In this document: one piece after another, positions 1-8,948 of the stretch | How the letters are laid out: each line of letters starts with the position of its first letter | Position numbering within the stretch: the stretch's first letter is position 1 | From: Marinobacter algicola DG893 | Lineage (GTDB): Bacteria > Pseudomonadota > Gammaproteobacteria > Pseudomonadales > Oleiphilaceae | Assembly: GCF_000170835.1 (NCBI RefSeq) | Contig: NZ_ABCP01000005.1 | Span: 1 to 64,000, forward strand | DNA: 64,000 bases | Direction of reading: 5' to 3' | Notes under the pieces: model-generated | The model's database searches: none | What the model saw: only the letters and a program-made list of their open reading frames with translations | Told to the model about the DNA's origin: nothing | Made by a program: the position numbers and the translations under genes

Positions 1-7
1 CATGCCG

Positions 8-424
8 TCACCGCTGTGCCGGAATCGCGTAGGTGATGGTGGCGTGGGCAACAGGGTCTTCAAGGCCATCGGAGAGAATGTAGACCTCACCCACCCCGCT
101 GGTCTTGCCAACCCTCAGCATACTGGCCCGCGCCCGGATCGGGCTGTGGGCCACCGGCTTGCGCAGGAAGTTGATATTGAGGTTACTGGTCACTGCCAGC
201 GGCACCAGGCCGATTTTGCCCAGCAGGGCGGCATACAGGGCCACGTCTGCCAACGCCATCATGGCGGGGCCAGACACCGTACCACCGGGGCGCAGATGCT
301 CTTCCGCAACCTCAAGCTTCATTTCAGCCCAACCGTCGCCCAGCTCCTGCAGGGTGCCGTAGCGGGCACCCTGGGGAAACTGCTCGGCGAGGAAGGACTG
401 CAGTTCCTCGAAGGTAACCATCAT
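8..424 (-). CDS. PaaI-family hotdog acyl-CoA thioesterase
   Basis: This 138-residue protein has the size and pattern of single-domain hotdog thioesterases of the PaaI/YigI type, which hydrolyse acyl-CoA to free acid and CoA. The central helix region (GGTVSGPAMMALADVA, about residues 46-61) carries the Asp expected at the catalytic position, and the C-terminal half alternates short beta strands typical of the fold. Its start overlaps the stop of the upstream acyl-CoA synthetase by four bases (ATGA), so the two are almost certainly translated together. A thioesterase paired with a synthetase may recycle CoA or proof-read its products. The acyl chain hydrolysed cannot be read from the sequence. 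Confidence 0.85.
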   Translation of the reverse strand: MMVTFEELQSFLAEQFPQGARYGTLQELGDGWAEMKLEVAEEHLRPGGTVSGPAMMALADVALYAALLGKIGLVPLAVTSNLNINFLRKPVAHSPIRARASMLRVGKTSGVGEVYILSDGLEDPVAHATITYAIPAQR

Positions 425-2070
425 CCCTGCTTCTCTTCCTTCGCCTGGTTGCGCAGAACAAAGCGCTGGATCTTGCCACTGGGAGTTTTCGGCAGCTCGT
501 CCACGAATTCGATTTCACGGGGATAGGCGTGGGCAGAGAGGCGATGACGCACCAGCTCCTGCAACTCATCTTTCAGGGCGTCTTCGCTTTCAGGCTCCTG
601 ATCACCCTTGATCACCACATAGGCCTTGATGATAGAGCCCCGCTTCTCGTCGGGCTTTGCCACCACACCAGACTCGGCCACCGCCTTGTGCTCCAGCAGA
701 GTACTTTCCACATCGGCCGGACCCACGCGGTAACCAGCGGTGGTGATGATGTCATCGTCACGGCCACTGAATGAGAAACAGCCGTCACCGTGACAAACCG
801 CCATGTCGCCGGTCAGGTAATAGCCTTTTACGAACGGGTCTTTTTCACCCCAGGTGTAGCCGTCGAAGTGGAACAGCGGTGAGGCCTTTACATCGACCGC
901 CACCTGTCCGATTTCGCCTTCGCCGACCTCTTCATTCTTTTCGTTCAGGGCGACAACCCGGTGTCCCGGCGAGGAATAGCCCATTGAGCCCTGGCGTACC
1001 GGGTGATCAAGACCGTGGAAATTGCAGCAGGTCATGCCGGTTTCGGTCTGACCATAGTGATCCTTTACCGGGCAGAAGTGACGCTTTTCAATCCAGCTCA
1101 CTACTTCCGGGTTCAAAGGTTCGCCGGCACTGCTGGCGACTCTGAGCCCGAGATTTTCACCCTCCGGCAGTACATGGTCGTTGGCCTTCAGCAAACGGTA
1201 AGCCGTTGGTGCAGCCGCCAGGTTGGTGATCTTGTACTTGCGGATCATGTCGTAGGTGGTTTCCGGGGTAAACGCGCCCGGGTTGAAGTGGGTGGCGTGT
1301 CCCATCAACAACGGGCCCACCACGGCGTAGTAAAGGCCATAGGCCCAGCCCGGATCAGCCACGTTCCAGAACACGTCATCGTCCCGCAGGTCGATGGCAT
1401 ATTTCATGTACACGTAGAACGCCAGCAATGCTTTGGCAGGAACCGCAACACCCTTGGATTTACCGACCGTACCCGACGTAAACATCTGCAGGAACGGATC
1501 ACCACCCTTGATCAGGACTGGCTCGAACTGGCCAGACTGCTCTGCCAGTGTTTTGTCAAAGTCCGGTACATCGCCACTGACTTCGGCGGCATTCACGCAC
1601 ACTACTGGCGCGCAGTCCTTGACCTCGGTCAGCTTCGGATAGTTCACCGGGTCCGTGACCACCAGCTTGGTGCTGGCGCGTTCGAAACGATACTCGATGG
1701 CACCAGGGCCGAAGGCGGTAAACAGCGGCTGGTAGACGGCACCCGCGCGCAGGGCGCCCGCGATGACAATCAACAACTCAGGGCTGCGGGGCAGCAGGGC
1801 GGCCACTCGGTCGCCTTTGCCGATACCTTGAGAGGTCAGATAGTTCGCAAAACGGGCGGATTGCTCTTTCAGCTCGGCGAAGGTCAGTTTACCGGAACCG
1901 CCGTCAGCTTTTTCGTAATAAAGCGCAACCCGTTGGGGGTCGTATGCCCACTTGTCACAGATTTCCGTGCAGACGTTCAGGCCATCTTGCAGGTTACCCT
2001 CCAGAATCTCGGCTTCGAGGCTGGCGGGATCGAAATTGTCATAGACCGATTGGTAATCCGGGAGGCTCAT
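421..2070 (-). CDS. AMP-forming acyl-CoA synthetase (MACS-like)
   Basis: A 549-residue ANL-superfamily ligase that activates a carboxylic acid to its acyl-CoA via an acyl-AMP. The phosphate-binding loop TSGTVGKSKG, the YGQTETG segment, the hinge GRDDDIITTAGYRV and the C-terminal catalytic lysine in KTPSGKIQ are all present. The overall pattern resembles medium-chain/benzoate-type synthetases rather than long-chain FadD, but the substrate is not certain. An AGGA sits 8 bases before the ATG. It heads a two-gene unit with the overlapping thioesterase. It is separated from mmsB by a terminator-like hairpin, and a GTTTAC-N6-GTAAAC palindrome lies 59 bases upstream of its start. Its position beside valine genes suggests branched or short-chain acid activation, which is inference. 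Confidence 0.88.
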   Translation of the reverse strand: MSLPDYQSVYDNFDPASLEAEILEGNLQDGLNVCTEICDKWAYDPQRVALYYEKADGGSGKLTFAELKEQSARFANYLTSQGIGKGDRVAALLPRSPELLIVIAGALRAGAVYQPLFTAFGPGAIEYRFERASTKLVVTDPVNYPKLTEVKDCAPVVCVNAAEVSGDVPDFDKTLAEQSGQFEPVLIKGGDPFLQMFTSGTVGKSKGVAVPAKALLAFYVYMKYAIDLRDDDVFWNVADPGWAYGLYYAVVGPLLMGHATHFNPGAFTPETTYDMIRKYKITNLAAAPTAYRLLKANDHVLPEGENLGLRVASSAGEPLNPEVVSWIEKRHFCPVKDHYGQTETGMTCCNFHGLDHPVRQGSMGYSSPGHRVVALNEKNEEVGEGEIGQVAVDVKASPLFHFDGYTWGEKDPFVKGYYLTGDMAVCHGDGCFSFSGRDDDIITTAGYRVGPADVESTLLEHKAVAESGVVAKPDEKRGSIIKAYVVIKGDQEPESEDALKDELQELVRHRLSAHAYPREIEFVDELPKTPSGKIQRFVLRNQAKEEKQG

Positions 2071-2128
2071 AATCCAGTCCTTTTATTGTTGTGGTAAATA
2101 CGGATCTCAATGTTTAACACAGGCTATA

Positions 2129-2146
2129 GTTTACGTAAAGGTAAAC
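2129..2146. promoter_or_regulatory. Palindromic operator candidate (GTTTAC-N6-GTAAAC)
   Basis: Two perfect 6-base half sites, GTTTAC and GTAAAC, are separated by six bases in AT-rich DNA 59 bases upstream of the acyl-CoA synthetase start. The shape is what a dimeric regulator of fatty or branched-chain acid catabolism (MerR-type LiuR or TetR-type) would bind. The regulator itself is not in the window. Confidence 0.5.
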
Positions 2147-2161
2147 TTTAAGCTAAAAATA

Positions 2162-2222
2162 AACGCCTTCAAAACTCATTGGTATGAACGAAACGCTCTA
2201 CCCAGATGGTTTTAAAGGCGTT
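2162..2222 (-). terminator. Terminator-like hairpin after mmsB
   Basis: A 14-base arm at 2209-2222 and its complement at 2162-2175 pair at 13 of 14 positions around a 33-base loop. On the minus strand the hairpin is followed by TATTTTTA. It lies directly after the mmsB stop, so it probably ends the valine operon. The long loop is unusual for an intrinsic terminator. Confidence 0.55.
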
Positions 2223-2228
2223 GCCTGG

Positions 2229-3122
2229 TCAGTTCTGCTCGCGGTAATAGAACTTCTGTATGCTGGAAAAATCCAGCCCGCCATTGCCCTCGTTAGCATG
2301 TAGCGCGAACAGGTTACGGGCCAATGATCCCATGGGAATGGGCGCCTGATTCTTGACGGCATTGTCGAAGGCCAGCCCCAGGTCCTTGTTCATCAGATTC
2401 ACCAGGAAGCCGCCTTCGTAGTCACGGGACGCCGGCACACCTTCCATAACCCCCGGCCAGGGATTGTAGACGTTCAACGCCCAGTTACCACCGGAACTCT
2501 GTTTCATGATTTCCGACAGTACCGCAGGGTCCAGGCCGTTCTTCACGCCCAGTGCCAACGCTTCGCTGGTACCGCTCATCAGAATGGCCAGCAGCATGTT
2601 ATTGCAGATCTTGGCAACCTGCCCGGAACCATGGGGGCCAGCGTGGAAGATGTTCTTGCCCATACATTCAAGAACGGGTTTAGCGCGTTCAAACGCATCC
2701 GCCTCACCACCACAGATAAAGGTCAGGGTTCCCGCTTTGGCGCCACCGACACCGCCGGAGACCGGCGCGTCCATAAAGGTAATACCGGCAGCAACCGCAG
2801 CTTCAGCCACACCTTTCGCGGTTTCCGGCGCAATGGTGGAAGAATCGATCACCAACGTGGTGGACGGCAGGTTTTTCAACAACCCGTTGTCACCGAGGTA
2901 GACCGCTTCCACGTGCTGGCCCGCGGGCAGCATGGAAATCACCACCTCGGCACCTTCCACCGCCTCCTGGATTGTCGCCGCGGATTTTGCGCCTTCGCTG
3001 GTGAGCGCCTTGACTGCCTCGGAAGACAGATCAAACACGGTCAGGTCATGGCCTGCCTTGACGAGGTTGGCGGCCATGGGACCACCCATGTTGCCAAGAC
3101 CGATAAATGTGATAGTCGCCAT
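2229..3122 (-). CDS. mmsB: 3-hydroxyisobutyrate dehydrogenase
   Basis: NAD-dependent oxidation of 3-hydroxyisobutyrate to methylmalonate semialdehyde in valine breakdown. The N-terminal Rossmann motif GLGNMGGPMA and the beta-hydroxyacid dehydrogenase substrate loop DAPVSGGVGGA are clear, as is the catalytic lysine region GQVAKICNNM; the 297-residue length is normal for the family. The ATG at 3122 is preferred because a GGAGA lies 8 bases before it, while the ATG 15 bases further out has no ribosome site. It is the last gene of the cluster running from mmsA, 46 bases after the hydrolase. Confidence 0.93.
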   Translation of the reverse strand: MATITFIGLGNMGGPMAANLVKAGHDLTVFDLSSEAVKALTSEGAKSAATIQEAVEGAEVVISMLPAGQHVEAVYLGDNGLLKNLPSTTLVIDSSTIAPETAKGVAEAAVAAGITFMDAPVSGGVGGAKAGTLTFICGGEADAFERAKPVLECMGKNIFHAGPHGSGQVAKICNNMLLAILMSGTSEALALGVKNGLDPAVLSEIMKQSSGGNWALNVYNPWPGVMEGVPASRDYEGGFLVNLMNKDLGLAFDNAVKNQAPIPMGSLARNLFALHANEGNGGLDFSSIQKFYYREQN

Positions 3123-3168
3123 ATTGTTGTTCTCCATTTTTGATCAGTGTTGGTCTGTTCGGTTTTGT

Positions 3169-4263
3169 TCAGGGCTCGATAAAGAACCGGTCAATCCACT
3201 CCGGGTCCACGCTTTTCAGTGTTGGAAAATGCCAGCGTGGCTTCAGGTCCTTGTCGATCAACAACGCCCGGACACCCTCGGCAAACTCCCCCATCTTCAG
3301 GCAGCGTTTCGATATTTGAAGCTCCTTGTCGAAGACCTGGGACAGGCTGTCATGCAAGGTGTCGTGGTAGTGTTGCCAGGTCAGAGTCAGGGACGCTGGC
3401 GACGCAGCTGCAACCGTCTTGACCGCCTTGGTCAGCCAGGGATCCTCGCCGGCGTACTGGCCCAGGTTATCCACCACGTCCACCAGCGAATCGCCGTCGG
3501 TCAGGGCCTGGATCACATCGAAGTGCTCACGCACCACGGCCTGCGGCATTGCCTCGCGGGAGCCTGCCTCGAATCCGCGCAGCACCTTGCTGACAGCGGC
3601 ATGGGCGCCACCCTCAAGGCCGGCAAAGCCTGACTGCTGCAGGGCCTGTTTGACCTCGTCACGCATATCGTGGCGAATAAACCGGTCCGCCAACCCGGTA
3701 AACAGCGCATCAGCGCCGTTCATCCGCGCCCCGGTCAGCCCCAGGAACAAACCGATCCGGCCCGGCATTTTATTGAGGAACCAACCAGCGCCTACATCCG
3801 GGTATAGGCCGATACTCACTTCCGGCATCGCGACACGTGAATGCTCCGTCACCACACGATGGGAGCCGCCAGACATCAGGCCGATGCCGCCGCCCATCAC
3901 CACGCCATTGCCCCAGACAATAAAAGGCTTGGGATAGGTGTGAATCTGGTAGTCCAGTTCGTATTCGTCGGTGAAAAATCTATCCCCTTCACTGACGGCA
4001 CGACTGTCGGAACGCGGCTCTGTCATGTCGCGATACAGCGCCACAATATCTCCACCAGCACACAGGGCCTTGTCGCCCTCACCTTCCAGCCACACGGCGC
4101 CGATCGTGTCGTCAGCCGCCCACTGGTCCAGCTTTGCCTTCAACAGGTGGATCATCTCCAGCGACAATGCGTTCATGGCGCGCGGAGCATTCAGCCGTGC
4201 CACACCAATGCGGCTACCGCCGGCAGCTTCCAGTTCCTCAAAAATGACTACTTGATCGCTCAT
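3169..4263 (-). CDS. 3-hydroxyisobutyryl-CoA hydrolase (HIBCH family)
   Basis: A crotonase-fold hydrolase of about 364 residues that releases free 3-hydroxyisobutyrate from its CoA ester, the step just before MmsB. The motif CAGGDIVALYRD and the oxyanion-hole segment GVVMGGGIGLMSGG match the HIBCH branch rather than true hydratases, and its extra 100 residues over a hydratase are typical of HIBCH. An alternative ATG lies 9 bases upstream at 4272; neither has a strong ribosome site. Neighbours supply the preceding hydration and the following dehydrogenation. Confidence 0.9.
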   Translation of the reverse strand: MSDQVVIFEELEAAGGSRIGVARLNAPRAMNALSLEMIHLLKAKLDQWAADDTIGAVWLEGEGDKALCAGGDIVALYRDMTEPRSDSRAVSEGDRFFTDEYELDYQIHTYPKPFIVWGNGVVMGGGIGLMSGGSHRVVTEHSRVAMPEVSIGLYPDVGAGWFLNKMPGRIGLFLGLTGARMNGADALFTGLADRFIRHDMRDEVKQALQQSGFAGLEGGAHAAVSKVLRGFEAGSREAMPQAVVREHFDVIQALTDGDSLVDVVDNLGQYAGEDPWLTKAVKTVAAASPASLTLTWQHYHDTLHDSLSQVFDKELQISKRCLKMGEFAEGVRALLIDKDLKPRWHFPTLKSVDPEWIDRFFIEP

Positions 4264-4329
4264 ACCATTCACTCAGTAATCCGGTGCGGTTTATCGGTGC
4301 TATTAAACTTTGCTTTCTATCGGTACTTT

Positions 4330-5109
4330 TTATCGGTTCTTCCATTCCGGCGGGCGTTTTTCAAGGAACGCATTCACCCCTTCGCGCTGGTCTTCGGTGC
4401 TGAACAGTTCGATAAACAGTTCCCGCTCCATTCTCCAGCCATCGTCGTGGCTGCGACCGTCACGGGCACTCATCACCAGGGTCTTGCAGCGGGCAACGGA
4501 TGACGGGCTCTGTTTGCCGGCCATCTCCGCCAGTTCCAGCGCCTTGTCGAGGGCCGCGCCCTGCGGCACCACTTCTTCCACCAGCCCGATGCTCAGGGCC
4601 TTGTCGGCCTTAATACGCTCACCACACAGAATCATCCGCTTGGCCCAACCTTCGCCCACCAGCCAGGGCAGGTTCTGGGTGCCACCGGCACAGGGCAGCA
4701 GGCCGACAGTGGCCTCTGGCAAGGCCATTTGGGCATGCTCCTCAGCAATGCGGATGTCACAGGCCAGCGCACACTCCAGGCCACCACCCATGGCGTAGCC
4801 GTTCACCGCAGCGATGGACACGCCACGGAATCTCACCAGGGCATCAAAGGCCTGGCCAAACGCCTGCGCCATGACACTGGCGTTACCGATATCGCCATCA
4901 GCAAAGGCCTTGAGGTCGGCGCCGGCTGAGAAAAACTTCTCGCCCTGGCCAGTGACCACCAACGCAAAGATATTGCGATCAGCGTTGAGCGACTCAATCG
5001 TCTCTTCCAGAGCCTTCAAAGACGCCTTGGTCCAGGTATTGGCAGGAGGGTTGTTAATGGTGATGATCGCGGTGTGGCCGCGTTTTTCCAGCTGAATCAA
5101 TTCGCTCAT
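4330..5109 (-). CDS. Enoyl-CoA hydratase (methacrylyl-CoA type)
   Basis: A 259-residue crotonase that adds water to an enoyl-CoA. Both catalytic glutamates are in the usual places, in GGGLECALACD (about residues 107-117) and LPEATVGLLPCAGGTQ (about residues 129-144), and the CoA-binding segment SAGADLKAF is present. Lying between an acyl-CoA dehydrogenase and a 3-hydroxyisobutyryl-CoA hydrolase, it most likely hydrates methacrylyl-CoA in valine degradation. The substrate is inferred from context. Confidence 0.9.
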   Translation of the reverse strand: MSELIQLEKRGHTAIITINNPPANTWTKASLKALEETIESLNADRNIFALVVTGQGEKFFSAGADLKAFADGDIGNASVMAQAFGQAFDALVRFRGVSIAAVNGYAMGGGLECALACDIRIAEEHAQMALPEATVGLLPCAGGTQNLPWLVGEGWAKRMILCGERIKADKALSIGLVEEVVPQGAALDKALELAEMAGKQSPSSVARCKTLVMSARDGRSHDDGWRMERELFIELFSTEDQREGVNAFLEKRPPEWKNR

Positions 5110-5145
5110 GTGAATTCTCGCCTTTTTGTTAGTTGGCAGAAGCGT

Positions 5146-6312
5146 TTATTGGATAGCTTCAGCGACACCAGGCTCCAGTAGCCGGCGGGCTACGATCAGC
5201 CGCATGATTTCGTTGGTGCCTTCCAGAATCTGATGCACCCGCAGGTCACGCACGTAGCGCTCCAGGGGGTACTCGCGGATATAGCCGTATCCACCATGGA
5301 GCTGCAGTGCCTCGTTACACACCTCAAAACACGCATCGGTGGCAAAGCGTTTGGCCATGGCGCAATGCAGCGTGGCTTCAGTATCGCCCTGATCCAGCCG
5401 GTAAGCTGCCAAGCGAACCATCTGCCGCGCGGCTACCAGATTGGTTGCCATGTCCGCCAGCTTGAACTGCAGCGCCTGGAAACCTGCCAGGGACTGGCCG
5501 AACTGCTCGCGCTCGTGCATGTAATTGCGGGCACGCAGCAGCGCCGCCTGGGCACCCCCCAGGGAGCAGGTGGCAATGTTCAGGCGCCCGCCGTCCAGGC
5601 CCTTCATGGCAATCATGAAGCCCTGACCTTCTTCACCCAGCCGGTTATTGGCCGGCACACGCACGTTCTCGAAGGTAATCTGACGGGTGGGCTGGCTGTT
5701 CCAACCCATTTTTTCCTCGGCCTTGCCGTAGTGGATACCGTCGCTGTCAGCAGGCACCACAAAGGCGCTGATCCCTTTTGGGCCGCTGCCGGGTTCGCCG
5801 GTACGAGCCATCACCACCAGCATCTGGGTGGCGCCGGCGCCGGAAATAAACACCTTGCTACCGTTCAATACGTAGCTGTCGCCGTCCCGTGTGGCCTTGG
5901 TGCGCAGGTTACCGGCGTCAGAGCCGGCACCCGGCTCCGTCAGACAGTAGGAACCCAGCCATTCACCGCTGGCCATTTTCGGGGCGATCTGTTTCTGGAT
6001 GTCGGCATTGCCAAACTGCGCGACCATCCAGGTCGCCATGTTGTGGATGGTGATGTAGGCAGCCGTGGAAGGACAGGCAGCTGCCAGCTCTTCCACGATC
6101 ACGCTGGTATCCAGCCGCGACAGCCCCATGCCACCCTGGGCTTCCGGCGTGTAAATACCGCAAAAGCCCATATCACCGGCCTCGCGGATCACTTCCTCCG
6201 GGAACACATGCTCGGCATCCCATTTGGCGGCGTGAGGGGCCATGGCCTTCTCCGCGAAGGCCCTGGCGGCCTCGCGGAAAGCCAGCTGATCTTCGGTCAG
6301 ATCAAAGTTCAT
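5146..6312 (-). CDS. Isobutyryl-CoA dehydrogenase-like acyl-CoA dehydrogenase
   Basis: A 388-residue FAD-dependent acyl-CoA dehydrogenase that removes two hydrogens to give the 2,3-enoyl-CoA and passes electrons to ETF. Seen are the FAD/substrate motif CLTEPGAGSDAGN, the second family signature near the C-terminus (QLHGGYGYIREYPLERYVRD) and the LEGTNEI segment. GGGGAG lies three bases before the ATG, and the gap to mmsA is only 9 bases. Context in the mms cluster points to isobutyryl-CoA or 2-methyl-branched acyl-CoA. Confidence 0.9.
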   Translation of the reverse strand: MNFDLTEDQLAFREAARAFAEKAMAPHAAKWDAEHVFPEEVIREAGDMGFCGIYTPEAQGGMGLSRLDTSVIVEELAAACPSTAAYITIHNMATWMVAQFGNADIQKQIAPKMASGEWLGSYCLTEPGAGSDAGNLRTKATRDGDSYVLNGSKVFISGAGATQMLVVMARTGEPGSGPKGISAFVVPADSDGIHYGKAEEKMGWNSQPTRQITFENVRVPANNRLGEEGQGFMIAMKGLDGGRLNIATCSLGGAQAALLRARNYMHEREQFGQSLAGFQALQFKLADMATNLVAARQMVRLAAYRLDQGDTEATLHCAMAKRFATDACFEVCNEALQLHGGYGYIREYPLERYVRDLRVHQILEGTNEIMRLIVARRLLEPGVAEAIQ

Positions 6313-6321
6313 GTGCTCCCC

Positions 6322-7812
6322 TTACCGCATGCGGATGGAGAAGTTGGTTTCAGCCACCGCATCGCTGCTGAACCAGCGACAGGTAATGGTCTTGGTCTCG
6401 GTGTAGAACTTCACCGCCTGCTTGCCGTAGGCGTGCTGATCACCGTAGAAAGACCCTTTCCAGCCGGTGAAGGAGAAGAACGGCAGAGGCACTGGAATGG
6501 GCACGTTGATACCCACCTGACCCACTTCGATCTCATGCTGGTAGCGGCGTGCCGCACCACCGGAGCTGGTGAAGATGGATGTACCGTTGCCATAGGGGCT
6601 GTCGTTTACCAGGTTGATGGCATCTTCCAGGGTGTCCACTTCCATGCAGGCCAGCACCGGGCCAAAGATCTCTTCCTTGTAGACATCCATCTCCGGCTTG
6701 ACCCCGGCGAACAGCGTCGGCCCTACCCAGTTGCCATCGGGCAGGCCATCAACGGTGCAGTTACGGCCATCCAGAAGCAGCTTGGCGCCTTCTTCCTCAC
6801 CGCGGGTAATCAGCGATTCCACGCGCTGCTTCGCCTGCTTGCTGATAATCGGGCCATAGCTGGCTTCCTTGTCGTTCCAGGCACCGGGTCTGACCGCAGC
6901 CAGGGCTTCCTTCACTTCCGGAATCCACTCCTGGGCCTCGCCTACGAACACGGCCACGGAAATCGCCATACAACGCTGGCCGGCAGCACCCACCGATGCG
7001 CCCACCAGAGCTTTGACCACCTGATTCTTGTCCGCATCCGGCAGGATCACCATGTGGTTCTTGGCGCCAGCGAAACTCTGTACACGCTTCATGTTTCGGG
7101 TGCCGGTTTCGTAGATGTAACGGCCCACCGGTACGGAGCCAACGAAGGACACCGCCTTGATGGCCGGATCGGTCAACAGCACGTCTACCTGTTCTTTACC
7201 GCCGTGGACGACCTGCAGCACACCCTTGGGGGCGCCTGCTTCTTCAAACAGCTCCGCCAGACGCATCGGGGTCAGCGGGTCCTGCTCGGACGGCTTGAGG
7301 ATAAAAGTGTTACCGGAAGCAATGGCCATCGGGAACATCCACAACGGGATCATGGCCGGGAAGTTGAACGGCGTGATACCGGCACAGACACCCAGCGGCT
7401 GGGTGTAGGAATAGGTGTCGATTTCACGGGCCACGTTCTCAACGGTTTCACCCATCATCAGCGAGGGGATGTTGGCTGCGTGTTCCACAACCTCGATACC
7501 ACGCCATACATCGCCTTTGGCATCCTCGAAGGTTTTGCCGGTTTCGCTGGACAGGATCTCGGCGATTTCATCATGGTGTTCTTTCAGCAGGGCCTGGTAA
7601 CGCATCATTACCCGGGCACGCTCGGAAACAGGTACTTCTTTCCAGGTCTTGAACACTTCGCCTGCGTTTTCGATAGCGCGACGCATCTCTGCGTCGGTGG
7701 TGCAGGGCGCACGGGCAATCACTTCGTTGGTGGCAGGATCGGTAACGTCAATCCATTGGTCGGTCTGGCTCTGGACGAACTCACCGGCGATATAAAGGGG
7801 TACGTTTTTCAT
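6322..7812 (-). CDS. mmsA: Methylmalonate-semialdehyde dehydrogenase (CoA-acylating)
   Basis: Converts methylmalonate semialdehyde to propionyl-CoA with CoA and NAD. This aldehyde-dehydrogenase family protein has the MmsA-type sequence around the catalytic cysteine ([17 protein letters not shown]), the motif [16 protein letters not shown] and the C-terminal [20 protein letters not shown]. The ATG at 7812 gives 496 residues, the family norm, and has AGGGA upstream; the ATG at 7830 has no ribosome site. It is the first gene of a five-gene minus-strand cluster and is divergent from an AraC regulator. Confidence 0.95.
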   Translation of the reverse strand: MKNVPLYIAGEFVQSQTDQWIDVTDPATNEVIARAPCTTDAEMRRAIENAGEVFKTWKEVPVSERARVMMRYQALLKEHHDEIAEILSSETGKTFEDAKGDVWRGIEVVEHAANIPSLMMGETVENVAREIDTYSYTQPLGVCAGITPFNFPAMIPLWMFPMAIASGNTFILKPSEQDPLTPMRLAELFEEAGAPKGVLQVVHGGKEQVDVLLTDPAIKAVSFVGSVPVGRYIYETGTRNMKRVQSFAGAKNHMVILPDADKNQVVKALVGASVGAAGQRCMAISVAVFVGEAQEWIPEVKEALAAVRPGAWNDKEASYGPIISKQAKQRVESLITRGEEEGAKLLLDGRNCTVDGLPDGNWVGPTLFAGVKPEMDVYKEEIFGPVLACMEVDTLEDAINLVNDSPYGNGTSIFTSSGGAARRYQHEIEVGQVGINVPIPVPLPFFSFTGWKGSFYGDQHAYGKQAVKFYTETKTITCRWFSSDAVAETNFSIRMR

Positions 7813-7902
7813 AGCAATGTTCCCTGTCATTGTTGTAGGTCTTTGGGCCTGTGCCCTATGGATGTCATCGATCCTAGCACAGCCTTCTACCGCTTAATGA
7901 TT

Positions 7903-7936
7903 GACTAAGTTTCGACCATGATGGACTATCTTTCGA
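7903..7936. promoter_or_regulatory. Paired direct repeats, AraC-type operator candidate
   Basis: GACTAAGTTTCGA (7903-7915) and GACTATCTTTCGA (7924-7936) repeat with a start-to-start distance of exactly 21 bp, two helical turns, in the mmsA/AraC divergent region. This is the geometry used by AraC-family activators. An overlapping inverted repeat, CATGATGG (7917-7924) and CCATCATG (7939-7946), runs into the regulator's first ATG. Confidence 0.6.
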
Positions 7937-7943
7937 AACCATC

Positions 7944-8837
7944 ATGAAACAGGTGCCTACGATGACCAAAACATCACAGTGGCCCGTACCGCCGGACAGC
8001 ATTCGTTATGTCATCCCTGACCCGGTCATACGCGGCCTGTCACGACACCCGCTGACCCGTGACCTGTACCCGCTCGCCTTCGGCCACTATCGCCGCGCTG
8101 CGGGCCATCACATGCACCGGGAGCACCACAATGACGATCTTTTGATCCATTGCACGGAGGGGGAAGCCTACCTGAATGTCGAGGACGAACCCTGCCTGAT
8201 ACGGGCGGGCGACCTGGTACTGATACCGGCCGGCGCCGCCCACCGGTACACCGCAGCGCCGGACAACCCATGGACAATCCATTGGGTACACTATGCCGGC
8301 CCATTGGCGGAACACTTCCGGGAACACATGGGGTTTGCCGAGGGCATCCGCGTTCAGCACATCGGACGGCAACCCCGATTGCTGGTGGATTTCAACGGTC
8401 TGCTTTCGGTACGGCAAACCGGTTTTCGCACCCCCGGCCTGGTGCATGTGGCCAACCGGCTACGCCAGTTGCTGGCGGCCGTTCCGCTGAGTGTCGGCGA
8501 GGCGGGCCACGCGCAGCAGCCAGACCTGGACATCATTCACAACTTCATGCGCGAGCATCTCGATGAGCGCATAACGCTCAATCAACTGGCGGAACTGACG
8601 GGGCTCTCACCCGCGCACTTCGCCACCCGTTACCGGGCCCTGACCGGCGTCTCCCCGATCCAGCATTTTCTGCACCTGAAAGTGGAACAGGCCTGCCAGT
8701 TGCTGGACACCACGGATCATTCCTTTACCCAGATCAGTAGCCTTCTGGGCTATGACGACAACTACTATTTTTCACGACTGTTCAAGAAGGTCATGGGCCT
8801 GTCGCCTACCGACTATCGCCACACCCATCGTCATTAA
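7944..8837 (+). CDS. mmsR: AraC-family regulator of the valine cluster
   Basis: A 297-residue regulator with an N-terminal cupin effector domain (HREHHNDDLLIHCTEG, about residues 54-69) and a C-terminal pair of helix-turn-helices. The last 40 residues (ISSLLGYDDNYYFSRLFKKV) form the AraC signature. In Pseudomonas the AraC-type MmsR activates mmsAB, and this gene is divergent from mmsA, so that role is likely but inferred. A second ATG at 7962 is a possible start, because the first overlaps an inverted repeat and lacks a clear ribosome site. Confidence 0.85.
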   Translation: MKQVPTMTKTSQWPVPPDSIRYVIPDPVIRGLSRHPLTRDLYPLAFGHYRRAAGHHMHREHHNDDLLIHCTEGEAYLNVEDEPCLIRAGDLVLIPAGAAHRYTAAPDNPWTIHWVHYAGPLAEHFREHMGFAEGIRVQHIGRQPRLLVDFNGLLSVRQTGFRTPGLVHVANRLRQLLAAVPLSVGEAGHAQQPDLDIIHNFMREHLDERITLNQLAELTGLSPAHFATRYRALTGVSPIQHFLHLKVEQACQLLDTTDHSFTQISSLLGYDDNYYFSRLFKKVMGLSPTDYRHTHRH

Positions 8838-8948
8838 CCCTTGATGATATTCCTTTCATAAAAGGAACTTGCGGTTGAAAAACTGACTCACACCCGGAGT
8901 TACTGCGTATAGGTTTGAACATTTACCGACAAAGAAGGAACACGGACC

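Noticed and set aside
5233-7908. Long plus-strand open frame of 891 codons
   Set aside because: It runs antisense through the acyl-CoA dehydrogenase and mmsA, both of which have full family motifs on the minus strand. High-GC antisense frames of this kind are common and its translation has low-complexity histidine/glycine-rich character with no domain.
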